From positions 186,001 to 250,000 of the forward strand of contig NZ_LS999833.1 in NCBI RefSeq assembly GCF_900537175.1: a stretch of 64,000 nt of DNA, read 5' to 3'. The notes below the pieces were generated by a model. It was not told where the DNA came from and searched no databases. It saw only the letters and a program-made list of their open reading frames with translations. Numbering within the stretch: the first letter of the stretch is position 1; the number at the start of each line of letters is the position of its first letter. This document shows positions 1 through 9,073 of the stretch, in pieces. This DNA comes from Lentilitoribacter sp. Alg239-R112. Its GTDB lineage: Bacteria; Pseudomonadota; Alphaproteobacteria; Rhizobiales; Rhizobiaceae. The position numbers and the translations under genes were made by a program.

Positions 1-241
1 TTGATTCACAATCTTAGCTCTCCCGGCTAAGCGATTCAAAAGACTCATCTTTTGATCGCGATTATATATGCGCAAAAACGAACGCCGCTCACCGCAAACA
101 GATTAACAAAAATTGCGACAATCAAGAATAAGCGCATGAATCAATATATGAACTTTTTCCTGCAAACCGTTCAATTGATTCATCAAAGCCCCCATCGCCC
201 TACAAATGTATGTTTAGGGGGCTCTGACAGGTATTACCTAC
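1..241. other. No gene recognised at the window edge
   Basis: The first 241 bases hold no reading frame with recognisable protein character. The only open frame on the plus strand is a 69-codon stretch without a good ribosome binding site. The stretch lies downstream of the minus-strand MAPEG gene, so it may carry its terminator, but I see no clear stem followed by a T run. Confidence 0.5.
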
Positions 242-826
242 CTAAAATGACATCATCATAGCCACAAACAGGTATCCCGCCATGGCATATAGCGGCAACA
301 ATGTCAGGCTCATGAATATGCCACGCAGGTCGGTATTGGCGGCAAAATAGCTATAGGTATAGGCCAGACGCGACACACCAAAGCAAACCGACCAGACCAG
401 AACCAGATAGGCGGGCGGCGAAACCAGCAGTGTCAGCCCTGCCAGAATAGCAAAATAAACGGTGTTCTCTGTCGTATTGCGATGGGCATTGTGCCGGCGC
501 TCAAGCGCATCCCAACCCGCTTGTGCTGCATCTGCTTTTTCGCGGTTTTTCTCGGCCCATTCTTCCGGTGTGGTCAGCAGACCATGGTCAATCCGGGTCA
601 GCTCAGTGCTCGTCATCAGCCATGTGTGATTGGCCAACAGCAGTACCGCTGCGATGATGATGCCGATAATGCTCAGCTTATCGGGCATTGCCACTGATAT
701 GGGATCAAAACCGAAGGCCAGCCAGTTCACCACCATGCCAATGAAGATTAGCGCAAATGGATAACCAATGACCATCTTACGGGCCTTCGAGTTGCTATCT
801 TCCTGTTCCGGCGTTTGTTTTAGCAT
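242..826 (-). CDS. MAPEG family membrane protein
   Basis: This is an integral membrane protein of about 194 residues with four hydrophobic segments. The central part contains the pattern RRHNAHRNTTENTVYF, which matches the R-x-x-x-A-x-x-N-x-x-EN signature of the MAPEG family (eicosanoid and glutathione metabolism relatives). Bacterial members usually have unknown substrates. I chose the internal ATG at 826 because GGGAGGGG lies about seven bases upstream; an in-frame extension to 955 has no such site. The N-terminal 20 residues before the first membrane span are polar. It stands alone, divergent from the DUF1801 gene. Family assignment is firm, function is not known. Confidence 0.8.
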   Translation of the reverse strand: MLKQTPEQEDSNSKARKMVIGYPFALIFIGMVVNWLAFGFDPISVAMPDKLSIIGIIIAAVLLLANHTWLMTSTELTRIDHGLLTTPEEWAEKNREKADAAQAGWDALERRHNAHRNTTENTVYFAILAGLTLLVSPPAYLVLVWSVCFGVSRLAYTYSYFAANTDLRGIFMSLTLLPLYAMAGYLFVAMMMSF

Positions 827-978
827 GCACCCCTCCCGCAAATAGTTTTTGTTCGACATAATTTTGGTAAAGTTAGGTATGAAGGCGGATAAAAACAAGG
901 TGTGAGTGCTGATCAAGTCAGCAAGAATTGTCAAACCACGGCTGTTGATTTGCAAATTCTGGGTGGTATTTTAGCACG

Positions 979-1386
979 ATGATTGATCCACCATTTGCCA
1001 GTGCCGATGTTGAAGCTGCGTTTAATGCGTTTCCTGAACCGGAGCGTAAAGGGCTATTGAAGCTGCGTGCGCTTATTTTCAAAACGGCTGCACAATCGCC
1101 AGAGGTTGGCACAATTGAAGAGACGCTAAAATGGGGGCAGCCATCTTATCTCACACCTGAAACAAAATCAGGGTCGACCATTCGGCTGGGCATGCCCAAA
1201 ACTGGTGGTTTTGCGATTTATACCCATTGCCAGACCACGCTGATTTCAGACTTTCAAAACCTGTTTCCCGATGATTTTGCCTATGAAGGAAATCGCGCCA
1301 TCCATTTTGACAATGAAGGCGCGATCCCGGCCCCAAAGCTGCAGATGTATATCCGCGCTGCCCTGACCTATCACCTGAAGACATAG
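979..1386 (+). CDS. DUF1801 domain protein
   Basis: A 135-residue soluble protein. The stretch EETLKWGQPSYLTPETKSG followed by IRLGMPKTGGFAIYTHCQTT is typical of DUF1801 (YdhG-like, related to the SCP2/frataxin-like small alpha-beta fold described for YdhG). It covers the whole domain, with a C-terminal helix ending LTYHLKT. No enzymatic role has been fixed for this family that I can rely on. The gene stands alone, reading away from the MAPEG gene. Confidence 0.75.
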   Translation: MIDPPFASADVEAAFNAFPEPERKGLLKLRALIFKTAAQSPEVGTIEETLKWGQPSYLTPETKSGSTIRLGMPKTGGFAIYTHCQTTLISDFQNLFPDDFAYEGNRAIHFDNEGAIPAPKLQMYIRAALTYHLKT

Positions 1387-1605
1387 CCAACCCAACACGA
1401 TAAACGTGGAGAAAGCGTACATCAGGCAGTATGGCATCAATTTTGGGGTTTTGTCGGCGCGCCGCTCCACAAAGCGTCGCGCCTAAACCAGCTACACTAC
1501 TTGTTAAACGTGCTGGCTTAGTAAATGACAGATAGTCATCAGTGGTCTTTTATTCAATAAACATAAAACCAACTATCTATCACGTTTAAGTCATACAAAG
1601 CCTGA

Positions 1606-2082
1606 TTACTGCGAGAAAGCCTTAATGCCATCTCCCAAACCAATCTTACATGTCGCCTTAAGTGGCACCCACATGCTCTTTTGGTACTCGCCATTTGCAC
1701 CCTTAGCGAACAGGCGATATTTGGTGTCAATTGCCTGATGAATGCCGAGATCCTGCGCAATTGTCAGCACATAGCCATTACCAGTTTTTACAGCATTGGC
1801 GGTTTTCAATGCGCCCGGGCCTTGCCCTTCGCGAGCAAAGAAATAGTCCACCGGGCCGGCTTTATTTGTTTTAACCCATGCTTTCAGCTTGCCTGTTTCA
1901 GGACACAGATTTGTCTTTGGAGATTTGATCGCAAGTGTAACATCCATCACCTTCATAGCGGCCTCTTGCGGCGCTTTAATCTGATCTGCTCTTGCTGATG
2001 CAATGTTACCTGCAAGCGCGGCACCAATAACTGCGACTTTTATTACTTCTTTGATGATTGCTTTTCTTGTCATCGTGTTCAT
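1606..2082 (-). CDS. Small exported protein, unknown function
   Basis: About 158 residues. The start at 2082 is preceded by GGAGGG eight bases upstream, better than the longer frame that begins at 2157. Residues 1-32 have a basic start (MNTMTRKAIIKEVIK), a hydrophobic core and an ASARAD cleavage site, so the product is exported. The mature part contains two cysteines (LCPETGK and ATCKIG), possibly a disulfide, and no motif I recognise. Export is clear from the sequence; function is unknown. Confidence 0.65.
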   Translation of the reverse strand: MNTMTRKAIIKEVIKVAVIGAALAGNIASARADQIKAPQEAAMKVMDVTLAIKSPKTNLCPETGKLKAWVKTNKAGPVDYFFAREGQGPGALKTANAVKTGNGYVLTIAQDLGIHQAIDTKYRLFAKGANGEYQKSMWVPLKATCKIGLGDGIKAFSQ

Positions 2083-2251
2083 ATTATCACCCTCCATGTA
2101 ATCAAGCATCAAATTGTGATGCAATAATGGTGTTTTACGAAAAGCAGCTTGAACCATTCCTGAAAGGCATATTCATTTTGCGTTCATCTTAAAAAACCAG
2201 GGATGCACGACTATATTGCGATAAACAGATGCTTGCACAGGAGTTGGCGGT

Positions 2252-3010
2252 ATGAGCGCGAATATGAAACATATCATCTTGCTATTTATTTTGGGATTTA
2301 TCGGGGTTTTGTCGGCACTCCCCCTCATCTCACAACTGCTAGCGCTTCAACCAGCTCCGCCGCCGCTATCTATTGAGATAATTCAAGTTATATCCGTTGC
2401 GCAATCGTCCGTATTGCTGCTGCTTATGGTTTGGCTTGGTTCTGTTTTTTCCCCAAAAACCCGCCTGACCTCGCCCGTCATTTCTGCTATCATTCGCTCG
2501 GAAGACGCAATTGCAGCACTAAAACCACAAATCCTGCCTGCACTTATTGGCGGCATTATTGGTGGTGTGTTTATTGTTATCTTCCTTGGCATATTATCAG
2601 GCTCCCTACCCGCAGATTTTCTCAGCGCTGGCGAAAAGCTCAAATTGCCTTGGTACACTAGAATATTATATGGCGGCATTACCGAGGAACTGCTTATCCG
2701 CTGGGGACTGATGTCATTTATTGCGTGGGGCGCATATCGCATAACGCAAAAGAACGGTGCAGATATTGCCCCGCATAACTATGTACTGGCGATCATAATC
2801 TCATCGCTGATATTCGGCCTTGGCCATCTGCCTGTTGCATCTGCATTGACGACCACACTCACAGCACCCCTGATTACCTATATTATTTTAGGCAATGCCG
2901 CTTTTGGCATTATCGCCGGGTATCTTTATTGGAAACGCGGGCTGGAATGCGCAATGGGTGCACATATGATTGCGCATCTTACTATGATGATGGGTGAAGG
3001 TTTTATGTGA
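2252..3010 (+). CDS. CPBP family intramembrane metalloprotease
   Basis: A 252-residue membrane protein with about seven hydrophobic spans. The three motifs of the CPBP (CAAX protease and bacteriocin-processing, Abi) family are present in order: EELLIRWG (EExxxR) near residue 147, FGLGHLP near residue 189 and GAHMIAHLT near residue 236, which together supply the glutamate and histidine metal ligands. An SD-like GGAGTTGG precedes the ATG. Members cleave membrane-embedded substrates or act in bacteriocin self-immunity; the substrate here cannot be read from the neighbours, which are unrelated small genes. Confidence 0.85.
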   Translation: MSANMKHIILLFILGFIGVLSALPLISQLLALQPAPPPLSIEIIQVISVAQSSVLLLLMVWLGSVFSPKTRLTSPVISAIIRSEDAIAALKPQILPALIGGIIGGVFIVIFLGILSGSLPADFLSAGEKLKLPWYTRILYGGITEELLIRWGLMSFIAWGAYRITQKNGADIAPHNYVLAIIISSLIFGLGHLPVASALTTTLTAPLITYIILGNAAFGIIAGYLYWKRGLECAMGAHMIAHLTMMMGEGFM

Positions 3011-3027
3011 TCTGTCACACAACCAAT

Positions 3028-4026
3028 TCAGTATTGAATACGCGAATAGAGCACACGCCACTCCAAAGGGTCATCGGGTTCGCGCCGGTCATCATCGCTT
3101 TGATTATCTTGAAACCAAGCCTGAAATGCTGTTTGGTCTGGTTCCACACCTATGTCTTCGATGAAATGTCCGCCGTTTGAAAACTTAAATTCGAACCCGC
3201 GTAATGCAATATTGCCTTGTTGCCTTACGGCAATCAGGTCGGAATGAACACGTTCACGTTCACCCCTTGTCATTCTTCCATCATTGTTAGCACGATAGGT
3301 TTTGGCCACTTCTAATAATGGACCGAATGTGTTTCGTGGGACAAGGACATATTGCAGTCGCACCTCATATTCGAAATCATCATCCTGAAACGCCACCATG
3401 TATCTGGGATGTACGGACCCTTCATTCTGTAATGGCAAAATAGCTATTCGCTTCACATGCCCATCACCATCTTTGCGGCTGAATTTGAAACCTGACAAAA
3501 AAATCTCGCGCGTTGTGTCTTCGCGCTCAAGCCGCAAAATGCACTCGCCTCGGCAGTTTCTTCGAATAACGAAGCGCTCTTCCGTACCTTCTGGCATTCC
3601 CGTTAACCAGACAAAACCATCGGAAAAATCATCGCTATTTTTATCCTCGAGCCAAAACTCAACAGAATCGCGGCCATGTAAGAAGCCAAAATTCCTTACC
3701 TTGTGGCCGCCGCGCGTATTAAGCCGAAACCCTGCCAGACCAAAAACGCGGCTTCCTCGGTAACATCTTTGCGGCCAAGAGCGCGATGCGCGCCCTTCTA
3801 TTCGATCCAAACTTTGTTCACCAAAGCTTTGCGAACCATTCCCCGCATTGAGATATAAGCGACACACATTGCCTGTGGGCATGCTGGCGCGGCATGCTGG
3901 ATGATCATCGCAATTTGCAGGCTGCGCCTGGGCTGCGGGTGTAATATTTGATGCATGTAATCCTATAAACAGCATGGCGGCTATTGCACAAACAGCAAAC
4001 AAACGTGAAAACGAAATATAAATCAT
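3028..4026 (-). CDS. Exported hypothetical protein
   Basis: About 332 residues from the ATG at 4026, which begins a clear signal peptide (MIYISFSRLFAVCAIAAMLF and an AQAQ cleavage region). The longer frame to 4143 adds a polar, cysteine-containing stretch before the signal and is therefore unlikely. The mature protein begins with closely spaced cysteines (NCDDHPACRAS, NVCRLYLN), is rich in aromatic and charged residues and looks beta-rich. The words FRLNTRGGH and FKFSNGGHF suggest two related halves. No family recognised. Confidence 0.6.
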   Translation of the reverse strand: MIYISFSRLFAVCAIAAMLFIGLHASNITPAAQAQPANCDDHPACRASMPTGNVCRLYLNAGNGSQSFGEQSLDRIEGRASRSWPQRCYRGSRVFGLAGFRLNTRGGHKVRNFGFLHGRDSVEFWLEDKNSDDFSDGFVWLTGMPEGTEERFVIRRNCRGECILRLEREDTTREIFLSGFKFSRKDGDGHVKRIAILPLQNEGSVHPRYMVAFQDDDFEYEVRLQYVLVPRNTFGPLLEVAKTYRANNDGRMTRGERERVHSDLIAVRQQGNIALRGFEFKFSNGGHFIEDIGVEPDQTAFQAWFQDNQSDDDRREPDDPLEWRVLYSRIQY

Positions 4027-4257
4027 TGCTTTAGACCCTATCCAGTTAACAATGCCCCCGCACAAAACTTGGCCCGCATCACAACTATGGCGATTTTGTC
4101 GTATTTTGGCAAGAAAGCCATCCGCAACCGAAAAACATACCAATTAGAGCCAAACAATCTGATTGCGCAAATCTTTCGCTTTCAAATTGCTTTTTGCAAC
4201 GCTAAAACTACGCTATCGCTCTCAAACCAATATGTGAATTAAGTCAGCGGAACTCGT

Positions 4258-4509
4258 ATGCTTTCAAAAATCATCATCATCCTGCTTGGCATCACACTTT
4301 TGATCATGTTTGCCTTTATGGAAAAGCGCCTGAATGCAATATTTAAAGGCAGAAGCAAACTTTTCTACATCGGCACAGCCACCGCAGGCTTGGCAATCTT
4401 GGCGATCATAAACCTGTTCGATCTGATATATATCCTAATCGGCCTCGTGATAATTGGCGCCCTCATTGCCATAGCGCCGTGGCTGGTTGATCGATGGCCG
4501 CGGCGGTGA
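4258..4509 (+). CDS. Small two-span membrane protein
   Basis: 83 residues with an N-terminal hydrophobic helix (residues 2-20), a short basic loop (EKRLNAIFKGRSK) and a long hydrophobic C-terminal part (residues 38-75) ending WLVDRWPRR. The charge pattern fits a small inner membrane protein. No family recognised and no close operon partner. Confidence 0.5.
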   Translation: MLSKIIIILLGITLLIMFAFMEKRLNAIFKGRSKLFYIGTATAGLAILAIINLFDLIYILIGLVIIGALIAIAPWLVDRWPRR

Positions 4510-4841
4510 AGAATATTGGGTAAACCGCACCCAATTCTGATATTGAAACTGGTCGCAATAATGGCTCTGTCGAGATGATGAAGAAGCTTGATGAATGAAT
4601 TAAGAAAATAACCATCGCACGAAACAGATCAGTGCCATTACCGAAAGTTTTGCCGTCTGTTAAGCAGTGTATAGCCGCCCTGAATCGGATAAATAGGAAT
4701 AGATGTTTTTGGGCCGAGATTGAAGTCACGAACGCCAAAAGAGAGTTCTGTTCAACAGCCGAAAGCAGAGCTAGAACTATATGACAAGCATTGTTGAAAA
4801 TGGCCCATTGCAGTCATTTTTCGATTTTATACACATAGCAA
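4510..4841. other. Intergenic, possible decayed reading frame
   Basis: This 330-base stretch has no convincing gene. On the plus strand from about 4540 to 4780 there is a frame with protein-like composition (it includes RSVPLPKVLPSVKQCIAAL) interrupted by one TGA near 4597, which could be a gene remnant. The minus-strand frame 4463-4738 overlaps the preceding gene and looks like chance. Confidence 0.3.
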
Positions 4842-5879
4842 TCAATAATTCATTGAGATATCACGAACTGATTCTCTTACCATCAATTCAGACTCAATTT
4901 TAATTCGTGTGATACCGCTCTTTGAAGTGACTGATAGACCGCCACATAGTAAATCCGCAGCGGTCTCAGCTATGCGTTGCGCTGGCATTCGGACTGTTGT
5001 TAGACTCGGTTCCATGTGTGATGAGCCTCTAAAGTCGCCGATACCAATTATCGAAATATCATCTGGAATAGCAATATTGATAGATTGGCAGGCATAAACA
5101 GCACCTTGCGCAATCACATCATTGCCACAAATAATAGCGGATGGTCGCTCTTTCATAAGAATTTCCATAATCGCCCGCTTGGCTTCACCAATATCATAAC
5201 GTGTTTGAATGAAACGATGATGGGCAAGTTCATCAGGCGAAATTCCTAATGCAGACATGACACCATTAAGACGGTCCTCTGCGCGATCATTTGCCTTCGT
5301 CGGCGGAAATACTAGGGCGATATCATGATGACCCATCTTGGTCAGGTGTTTTGCCGCCCTATATCCAACTTCGAAATTATCTGCACCCACACAAGGGATG
5401 GATGAGTTTTTACGATAGTTCCATGCAGCCAGTACTGGAACTCCACGCGCAGCCAACATTTCTAGAGGCGCTTTTTCATGTTCAACACCAATGAGCGCCA
5501 CACCATCAATACGTCGATCTAAGAGCGATTTAACAATCCCCACCTCCAGCGATGGGTTATAGCCATGAGCTGCAATCAACATAGTTCTGTCGTGGGTTAA
5601 CAGCCGCGATGAAAAGGCTTGGATCAACTCGGCAAAAATTGCATTGTCGATTGTCGGGACGATTAAGCCAATTGTACCTGAGAAACCATGGTGTACGCCG
5701 CCTTCCATGCGGGCTTTATAATAGCCAAGGTCTTTTGCCGCTTGCTCAATCAGCTTGCGGGTTTTACCCTTTACGATCTCTGGTTCATTGAAAAAACGCG
5801 ACACCGTGGCTGGTGATACACCCGACCTTTTCGCAACTTCAATAATGCCTGGGGCACCTTTCCTCGACCGTGCGCGCAT
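4842..5879 (-). CDS. LacI family transcriptional regulator
   Basis: 345 residues. The N terminus carries the LacI helix-turn-helix (EVAKRSGVSPATVSRFFNEP, residues 14-33) followed by the hinge helix and a periplasmic-binding-protein-like sensor domain with the usual signatures (GLIVPTIDNAIFAELIQ, ICGNDVIAQGA, DISIIGIGDF). The start has AGGGA eight bases upstream. It is divergent from tctA with a 154-base gap that contains an AT-rich inverted repeat, so it most likely regulates the tctABC-sauST unit in response to the imported acid or a CoA or aldehyde derivative. The link is inferred from position. Confidence 0.9.
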   Translation of the reverse strand: MRARSRKGAPGIIEVAKRSGVSPATVSRFFNEPEIVKGKTRKLIEQAAKDLGYYKARMEGGVHHGFSGTIGLIVPTIDNAIFAELIQAFSSRLLTHDRTMLIAAHGYNPSLEVGIVKSLLDRRIDGVALIGVEHEKAPLEMLAARGVPVLAAWNYRKNSSIPCVGADNFEVGYRAAKHLTKMGHHDIALVFPPTKANDRAEDRLNGVMSALGISPDELAHHRFIQTRYDIGEAKRAIMEILMKERPSAIICGNDVIAQGAVYACQSINIAIPDDISIIGIGDFRGSSHMEPSLTTVRMPAQRIAETAADLLCGGLSVTSKSGITRIKIESELMVRESVRDISMNY

Positions 5880-5914
5880 ATCATTTTCCCTGATTTTATT
5901 GTGTTATTTTAAGT

Positions 5915-5928
5915 AAATGAAAACATTT
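5915..5928. promoter_or_regulatory. Candidate LacI-type operator
   Basis: AAATG-AAAA-CATTT is a perfect 5 bp inverted repeat with a four-base spacer, placed between the divergent lacI-type gene and tctA. LacI proteins bind short palindromes in such gaps, though they usually have a central CG, which is missing here. Position supports it, symmetry is short. Confidence 0.35.
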
Positions 5929-6033
5929 GCATTTTTAATTTCATAAACTAACCTGACGTATGAAGCAAATCACAAAGAATTTGCAGTAAATTGGATATAT
6001 CTATTTTTATATTCTGGGGAGGATATTAGAGAT

Positions 6034-7554
6034 ATGGAGTTTTTGGGATATTTCGGGGGCGTATTTGAGCCTTTGTCATTTTTACTTTTGCTGGTCGGCA
6101 CAATCGGTGGGTTGATACTTGGCGCAACGCCGGGTCTATCTCCCACTATGGCAGTAGCACTTTTAATCCCCTTCACATTTCAGCTTAGCCCAACCCAAGG
6201 CCTTATCCTGCTTGGCGCTGCCTACACGTCGACAGTTGCCGGTGGTGCGGTGAGCGCGATCTTACTCAAAATTCCTGGGGCGCCAGCTAATATTGCCACA
6301 GCACTCGACGGTAATGAAATGGCAAAACGCGGAGAAGGCGCGCGCGCGCTTCATTTATCTTTTATTTCCTCCGGTATAGGTGGCATTATTGGGGTGTTAC
6401 TGCTCGTCTTCCTCACGCCTGTTCTTGCTCAATGGGCACTTAGTTTTGGTCCATCACATCTGTTTTGGATCGCAATATTAGGTGTTACCGTCATTGGTTC
6501 GTTGGATTCCAAGAGTTTTGTGAAAGGGCTGTTATCAGGCTGTATTGGCCTTTGGCTTTCACAAATCGGCTATGATGAGATTTTGGGTAATGAGCGCTTC
6601 ATCTTCACTGACGCACTGACAGGCGGCATCCATATCATCCCAGCCCTCATTGGCCTTTTCGCGATCCCACAAATCATGGAAATGCTGGCCAAGGGCCGTA
6701 AAAAACTGACGATTGATGCATTGGAAGTGCCTAAACATCCGATCTCAGCGTCATTTAAAGAAGTAGTCAGCTCAAAACGTGCTTTGACGATTGGCACGGT
6801 GGTAGGCTCAATTATCGGGTTAATACCGGGTGTGGGGGGGCAGATTGCGGGTTTGGTCGCTTATGATCAAACTCGCAATTTCTCACCACACAAAAAGAAG
6901 TTTGGTACAGGTCATAGTGAAGGCGTGATCGCTGCTGAAAGCGCCAATAACGCGATGGTTGGTCCTTCTCTTGTACCACTGCTTACCCTTTCAATCCCCG
7001 GCAGCCCAACGGCTGCGGTGTTGCTCGGCGGGCTTTTGATTCATGGAATTTTTCCTGGATCGGATATTTTTGATAATCATCCAGAAGTAATATGGACCTT
7101 TATCAACTCGATGTTGCTTGGCCAAATCCTCATGGTGATCTTTGGTATCTACACTGCCGCGTGGGCAGCCAAAATTGCTAAGGTTCCTATGCCAATTATG
7201 GCTGCAGCCGTTACCGTGCTTGCTCTCTTTGGTTCATATTCAGTGCAGCAAAGCATGGGTGATGTGCACATCATGTTGGTGCTAGGTCTTGGAATGTGGG
7301 TATTAGAGAAGTTCGGCTTCTCCGCAGCACCCCTAGTACTTGGTCTTATCTTGGGACCAATTGCTGCTGATTACTTTGTCAACGGCTCGATGATTGCAGC
7401 AGCACAGGATGGTCCTTGGGTTTATTTCTTCCAAGGTCCGCTCAACCTCGCGCTAGTCGCGCTGGTGATTGCATCCATCGCCTACTCATTCTGGAACAAT
7501 ATGCTGAAAGCTTCGTTCAATAACGCCGAAACTTCGGAGAAGGGTGTAGAATAA
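6034..7554 (+). CDS. tctA: TctA, large membrane subunit of a tripartite tricarboxylate transporter
   Basis: 506 residues with about twelve hydrophobic spans, the usual length for TctA. The family signatures are visible: GATPGLSPTMAVALLIPFTF (residues 30-49) and GVGGQIAGLVAYDQTRNFS in the second half, with the SAESANNA-type stretch (GVIAAESANNAMVGPS). It forms the permease core of a secondary, binding-protein-dependent uptake system with TctB and TctC. GGGGAGG lies upstream of the ATG. Its stop overlaps the tctB start by one base, so the two are translationally coupled. Substrate of the family ranges over carboxylates; the neighbours suggest sulfoacetate or a similar acid. Confidence 0.93.
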   Translation: MEFLGYFGGVFEPLSFLLLLVGTIGGLILGATPGLSPTMAVALLIPFTFQLSPTQGLILLGAAYTSTVAGGAVSAILLKIPGAPANIATALDGNEMAKRGEGARALHLSFISSGIGGIIGVLLLVFLTPVLAQWALSFGPSHLFWIAILGVTVIGSLDSKSFVKGLLSGCIGLWLSQIGYDEILGNERFIFTDALTGGIHIIPALIGLFAIPQIMEMLAKGRKKLTIDALEVPKHPISASFKEVVSSKRALTIGTVVGSIIGLIPGVGGQIAGLVAYDQTRNFSPHKKKFGTGHSEGVIAAESANNAMVGPSLVPLLTLSIPGSPTAAVLLGGLLIHGIFPGSDIFDNHPEVIWTFINSMLLGQILMVIFGIYTAAWAAKIAKVPMPIMAAAVTVLALFGSYSVQQSMGDVHIMLVLGLGMWVLEKFGFSAAPLVLGLILGPIAADYFVNGSMIAAAQDGPWVYFFQGPLNLALVALVIASIAYSFWNNMLKASFNNAETSEKGVE

Positions 7555-8015
7555 TGACACAAAACCGACTTCAGCATATCATCCCCGGCGGGCTGATCTT
7601 AGCGCTTGCCCTGACCGTTGCCTGGCTTAGTTTCACGCAAGAACCGGCAGAAAGCTTTTTGTTCCCGCGTCTCATATCAAGTGCTTTTGTTGGGCTTGCC
7701 ATATGGAACTTTTTGCGCGCTGTTCTTGGCCTTGCTAAAGTTGGTCGTGGCATTTCGCTGGAAGTAGCAAAAAACATTACACCCGGCATTGTGCTTATTA
7801 TCATTTATGCGTTTTGGGCCGCCAAAGGGCTTGGTTTTTACACCGCATCCACACTCGCATTCTTTGTTCTTTATTCATTATATGATCCAACGCCATTGGG
7901 AAGCGTTAAAGACTGGATCAAAAGAGCAATTGTAACAGTCGCATTCATGCTGGTCATGTATGGGCTATTTTCCATACTGCTACAGGTGCAAACACCTCGC
8001 GGTATTAATTTCTAA
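7554..8015 (+). CDS. tctB: TctB, small membrane subunit of the TTT transporter
   Basis: 153 residues with four hydrophobic spans, the size and topology of TctB. The sequence is poorly conserved in this family, so the call rests on topology and on its place between tctA (one-base TAATG overlap) and tctC. The segment YDPTPLGSVKDWIKR is the cytoplasmic loop before the last two spans. Works with TctA in the membrane. Confidence 0.88.
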   Translation: MTQNRLQHIIPGGLILALALTVAWLSFTQEPAESFLFPRLISSAFVGLAIWNFLRAVLGLAKVGRGISLEVAKNITPGIVLIIIYAFWAAKGLGFYTASTLAFFVLYSLYDPTPLGSVKDWIKRAIVTVAFMLVMYGLFSILLQVQTPRGINF

Positions 8016-8039
8016 CGTTTTCAATTGGGAGGAAAACAC

Positions 8040-9005
8040 ATGAAGACTTTACTAAAGACAATAATGATTGCAGCGGCGGCAACGACGCTTTCATCCATAG
8101 CTATTGCAGAAAATTTTCCAGATCGTCCAATCGGTGTCGCCGTATCCTACGGTGCTGGTGGTGCGACTGATTTCCAAGCGCGTATCGTCACCATGGTTGC
8201 CGGAAACGAAGACCTATTTGGCCAGCCAATGTATATCCTCAATAAACCGGGTGCAGGTGGCCGAAAAGGTTGGAACTGGTTTGCAACAGACGCTGATGCC
8301 GATGGTTACACACTTTCCGCTTACAACATTCCTCACTTCATCGCTCAATCTATCAAGGGTGGTGTGAAATACTCAGCGGATTCATTTGAACCTATCGCTA
8401 ACTGGGGTGCTGATCCTGCCGTTGTAGTTGTGGGTAAAGACAGCAAGTTCAACACAATGGAAGAGCTAGTTGCATTTGCGAAAGAAAATCCGGGGAAAAC
8501 AACAACATCAGGCGCCGGCCTTTTTGTGGGTCACCACATTGCGGCGCTACAGATTGAAAAAGCTTGCGAATGCAAAATCGCATACATACCAACAAAGGGT
8601 GGTGGTGCTGCGGCTATGAAGGCTGTGATCGCGGGAGAAGTAATGGCCGGCGTGAACAATTTGTCCGATGCTTTCCGCGCACAACAAGCAGGCAATGTAA
8701 AAATTCTTGGTGTTGCAGATCTTGAGCGGAATGAGTTTTTGCCGGATGTGCCGACATTAAAAGAAGCTGGTCTAGATGTTGATAATTCATCCGTGAACTT
8801 CCGTGGTTTGATGGCGAAAAAAGGTACACCACCGGAAGTGATTGAAGCACTTGCGGCAAAAGTGCCTGAGATGTTCAAGCATTCTCGTGTTGCATCGCGC
8901 ATGAAAGCTGGCGGTTCGCCAATGCACATCATGACACGCGATGAAGTGAAAGCCATGTGGGCTAAGCGCGAAGAGACGCTTAAAGAGCTTCTAGCTGGCC
9001 TATAA
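8040..9005 (+). CDS. tctC: TctC, periplasmic solute-binding protein of the TTT transporter
   Basis: 321 residues starting at the ATG at 8040, which has GGGAGG seven bases upstream. Residues 1-25 are a signal peptide ending SSIAIAEN. The mature domain has the Bug/TctC pattern: FPDRPIGVAVSYGAGGATD near the N terminus (ligand loop) and the later GVNNLSDAFRAQQAGNVKILGV and LKEAGLDVDNS. Bug proteins bind carboxylates through two water-mediated loops. The gene is followed by a strong hairpin before sauS, which may keep the binding-protein message more abundant than the enzyme message. Confidence 0.92.
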   Translation: MKTLLKTIMIAAAATTLSSIAIAENFPDRPIGVAVSYGAGGATDFQARIVTMVAGNEDLFGQPMYILNKPGAGGRKGWNWFATDADADGYTLSAYNIPHFIAQSIKGGVKYSADSFEPIANWGADPAVVVVGKDSKFNTMEELVAFAKENPGKTTTSGAGLFVGHHIAALQIEKACECKIAYIPTKGGGAAAMKAVIAGEVMAGVNNLSDAFRAQQAGNVKILGVADLERNEFLPDVPTLKEAGLDVDNSSVNFRGLMAKKGTPPEVIEALAAKVPEMFKHSRVASRMKAGGSPMHIMTRDEVKAMWAKREETLKELLAGL

Positions 9006-9019
9006 GCAGACTTAAAGAT

Positions 9020-9050
9020 GATCAAAGGCGCGATGTTTGTGCCTTTGATC
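9020..9050 (+). terminator. Intercistronic hairpin between tctC and sauS
   Basis: GATCAAAGGC at 9020-9029 pairs perfectly with GCCTTTGATC at 9041-9050 around an 11-base loop. There is no T run after it, so it is more likely an mRNA-stabilising or partial attenuation hairpin than a complete terminator. Such structures are common after binding-protein genes. Confidence 0.6.
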
Positions 9051-9073
9051 TCAAATTGATAAAGGAAGATAGC

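Noticed and set aside
4463..4738. 91-codon minus-strand frame
   Set aside because: It overlaps the end of the small membrane protein gene, has no ribosome binding site and an irregular composition.
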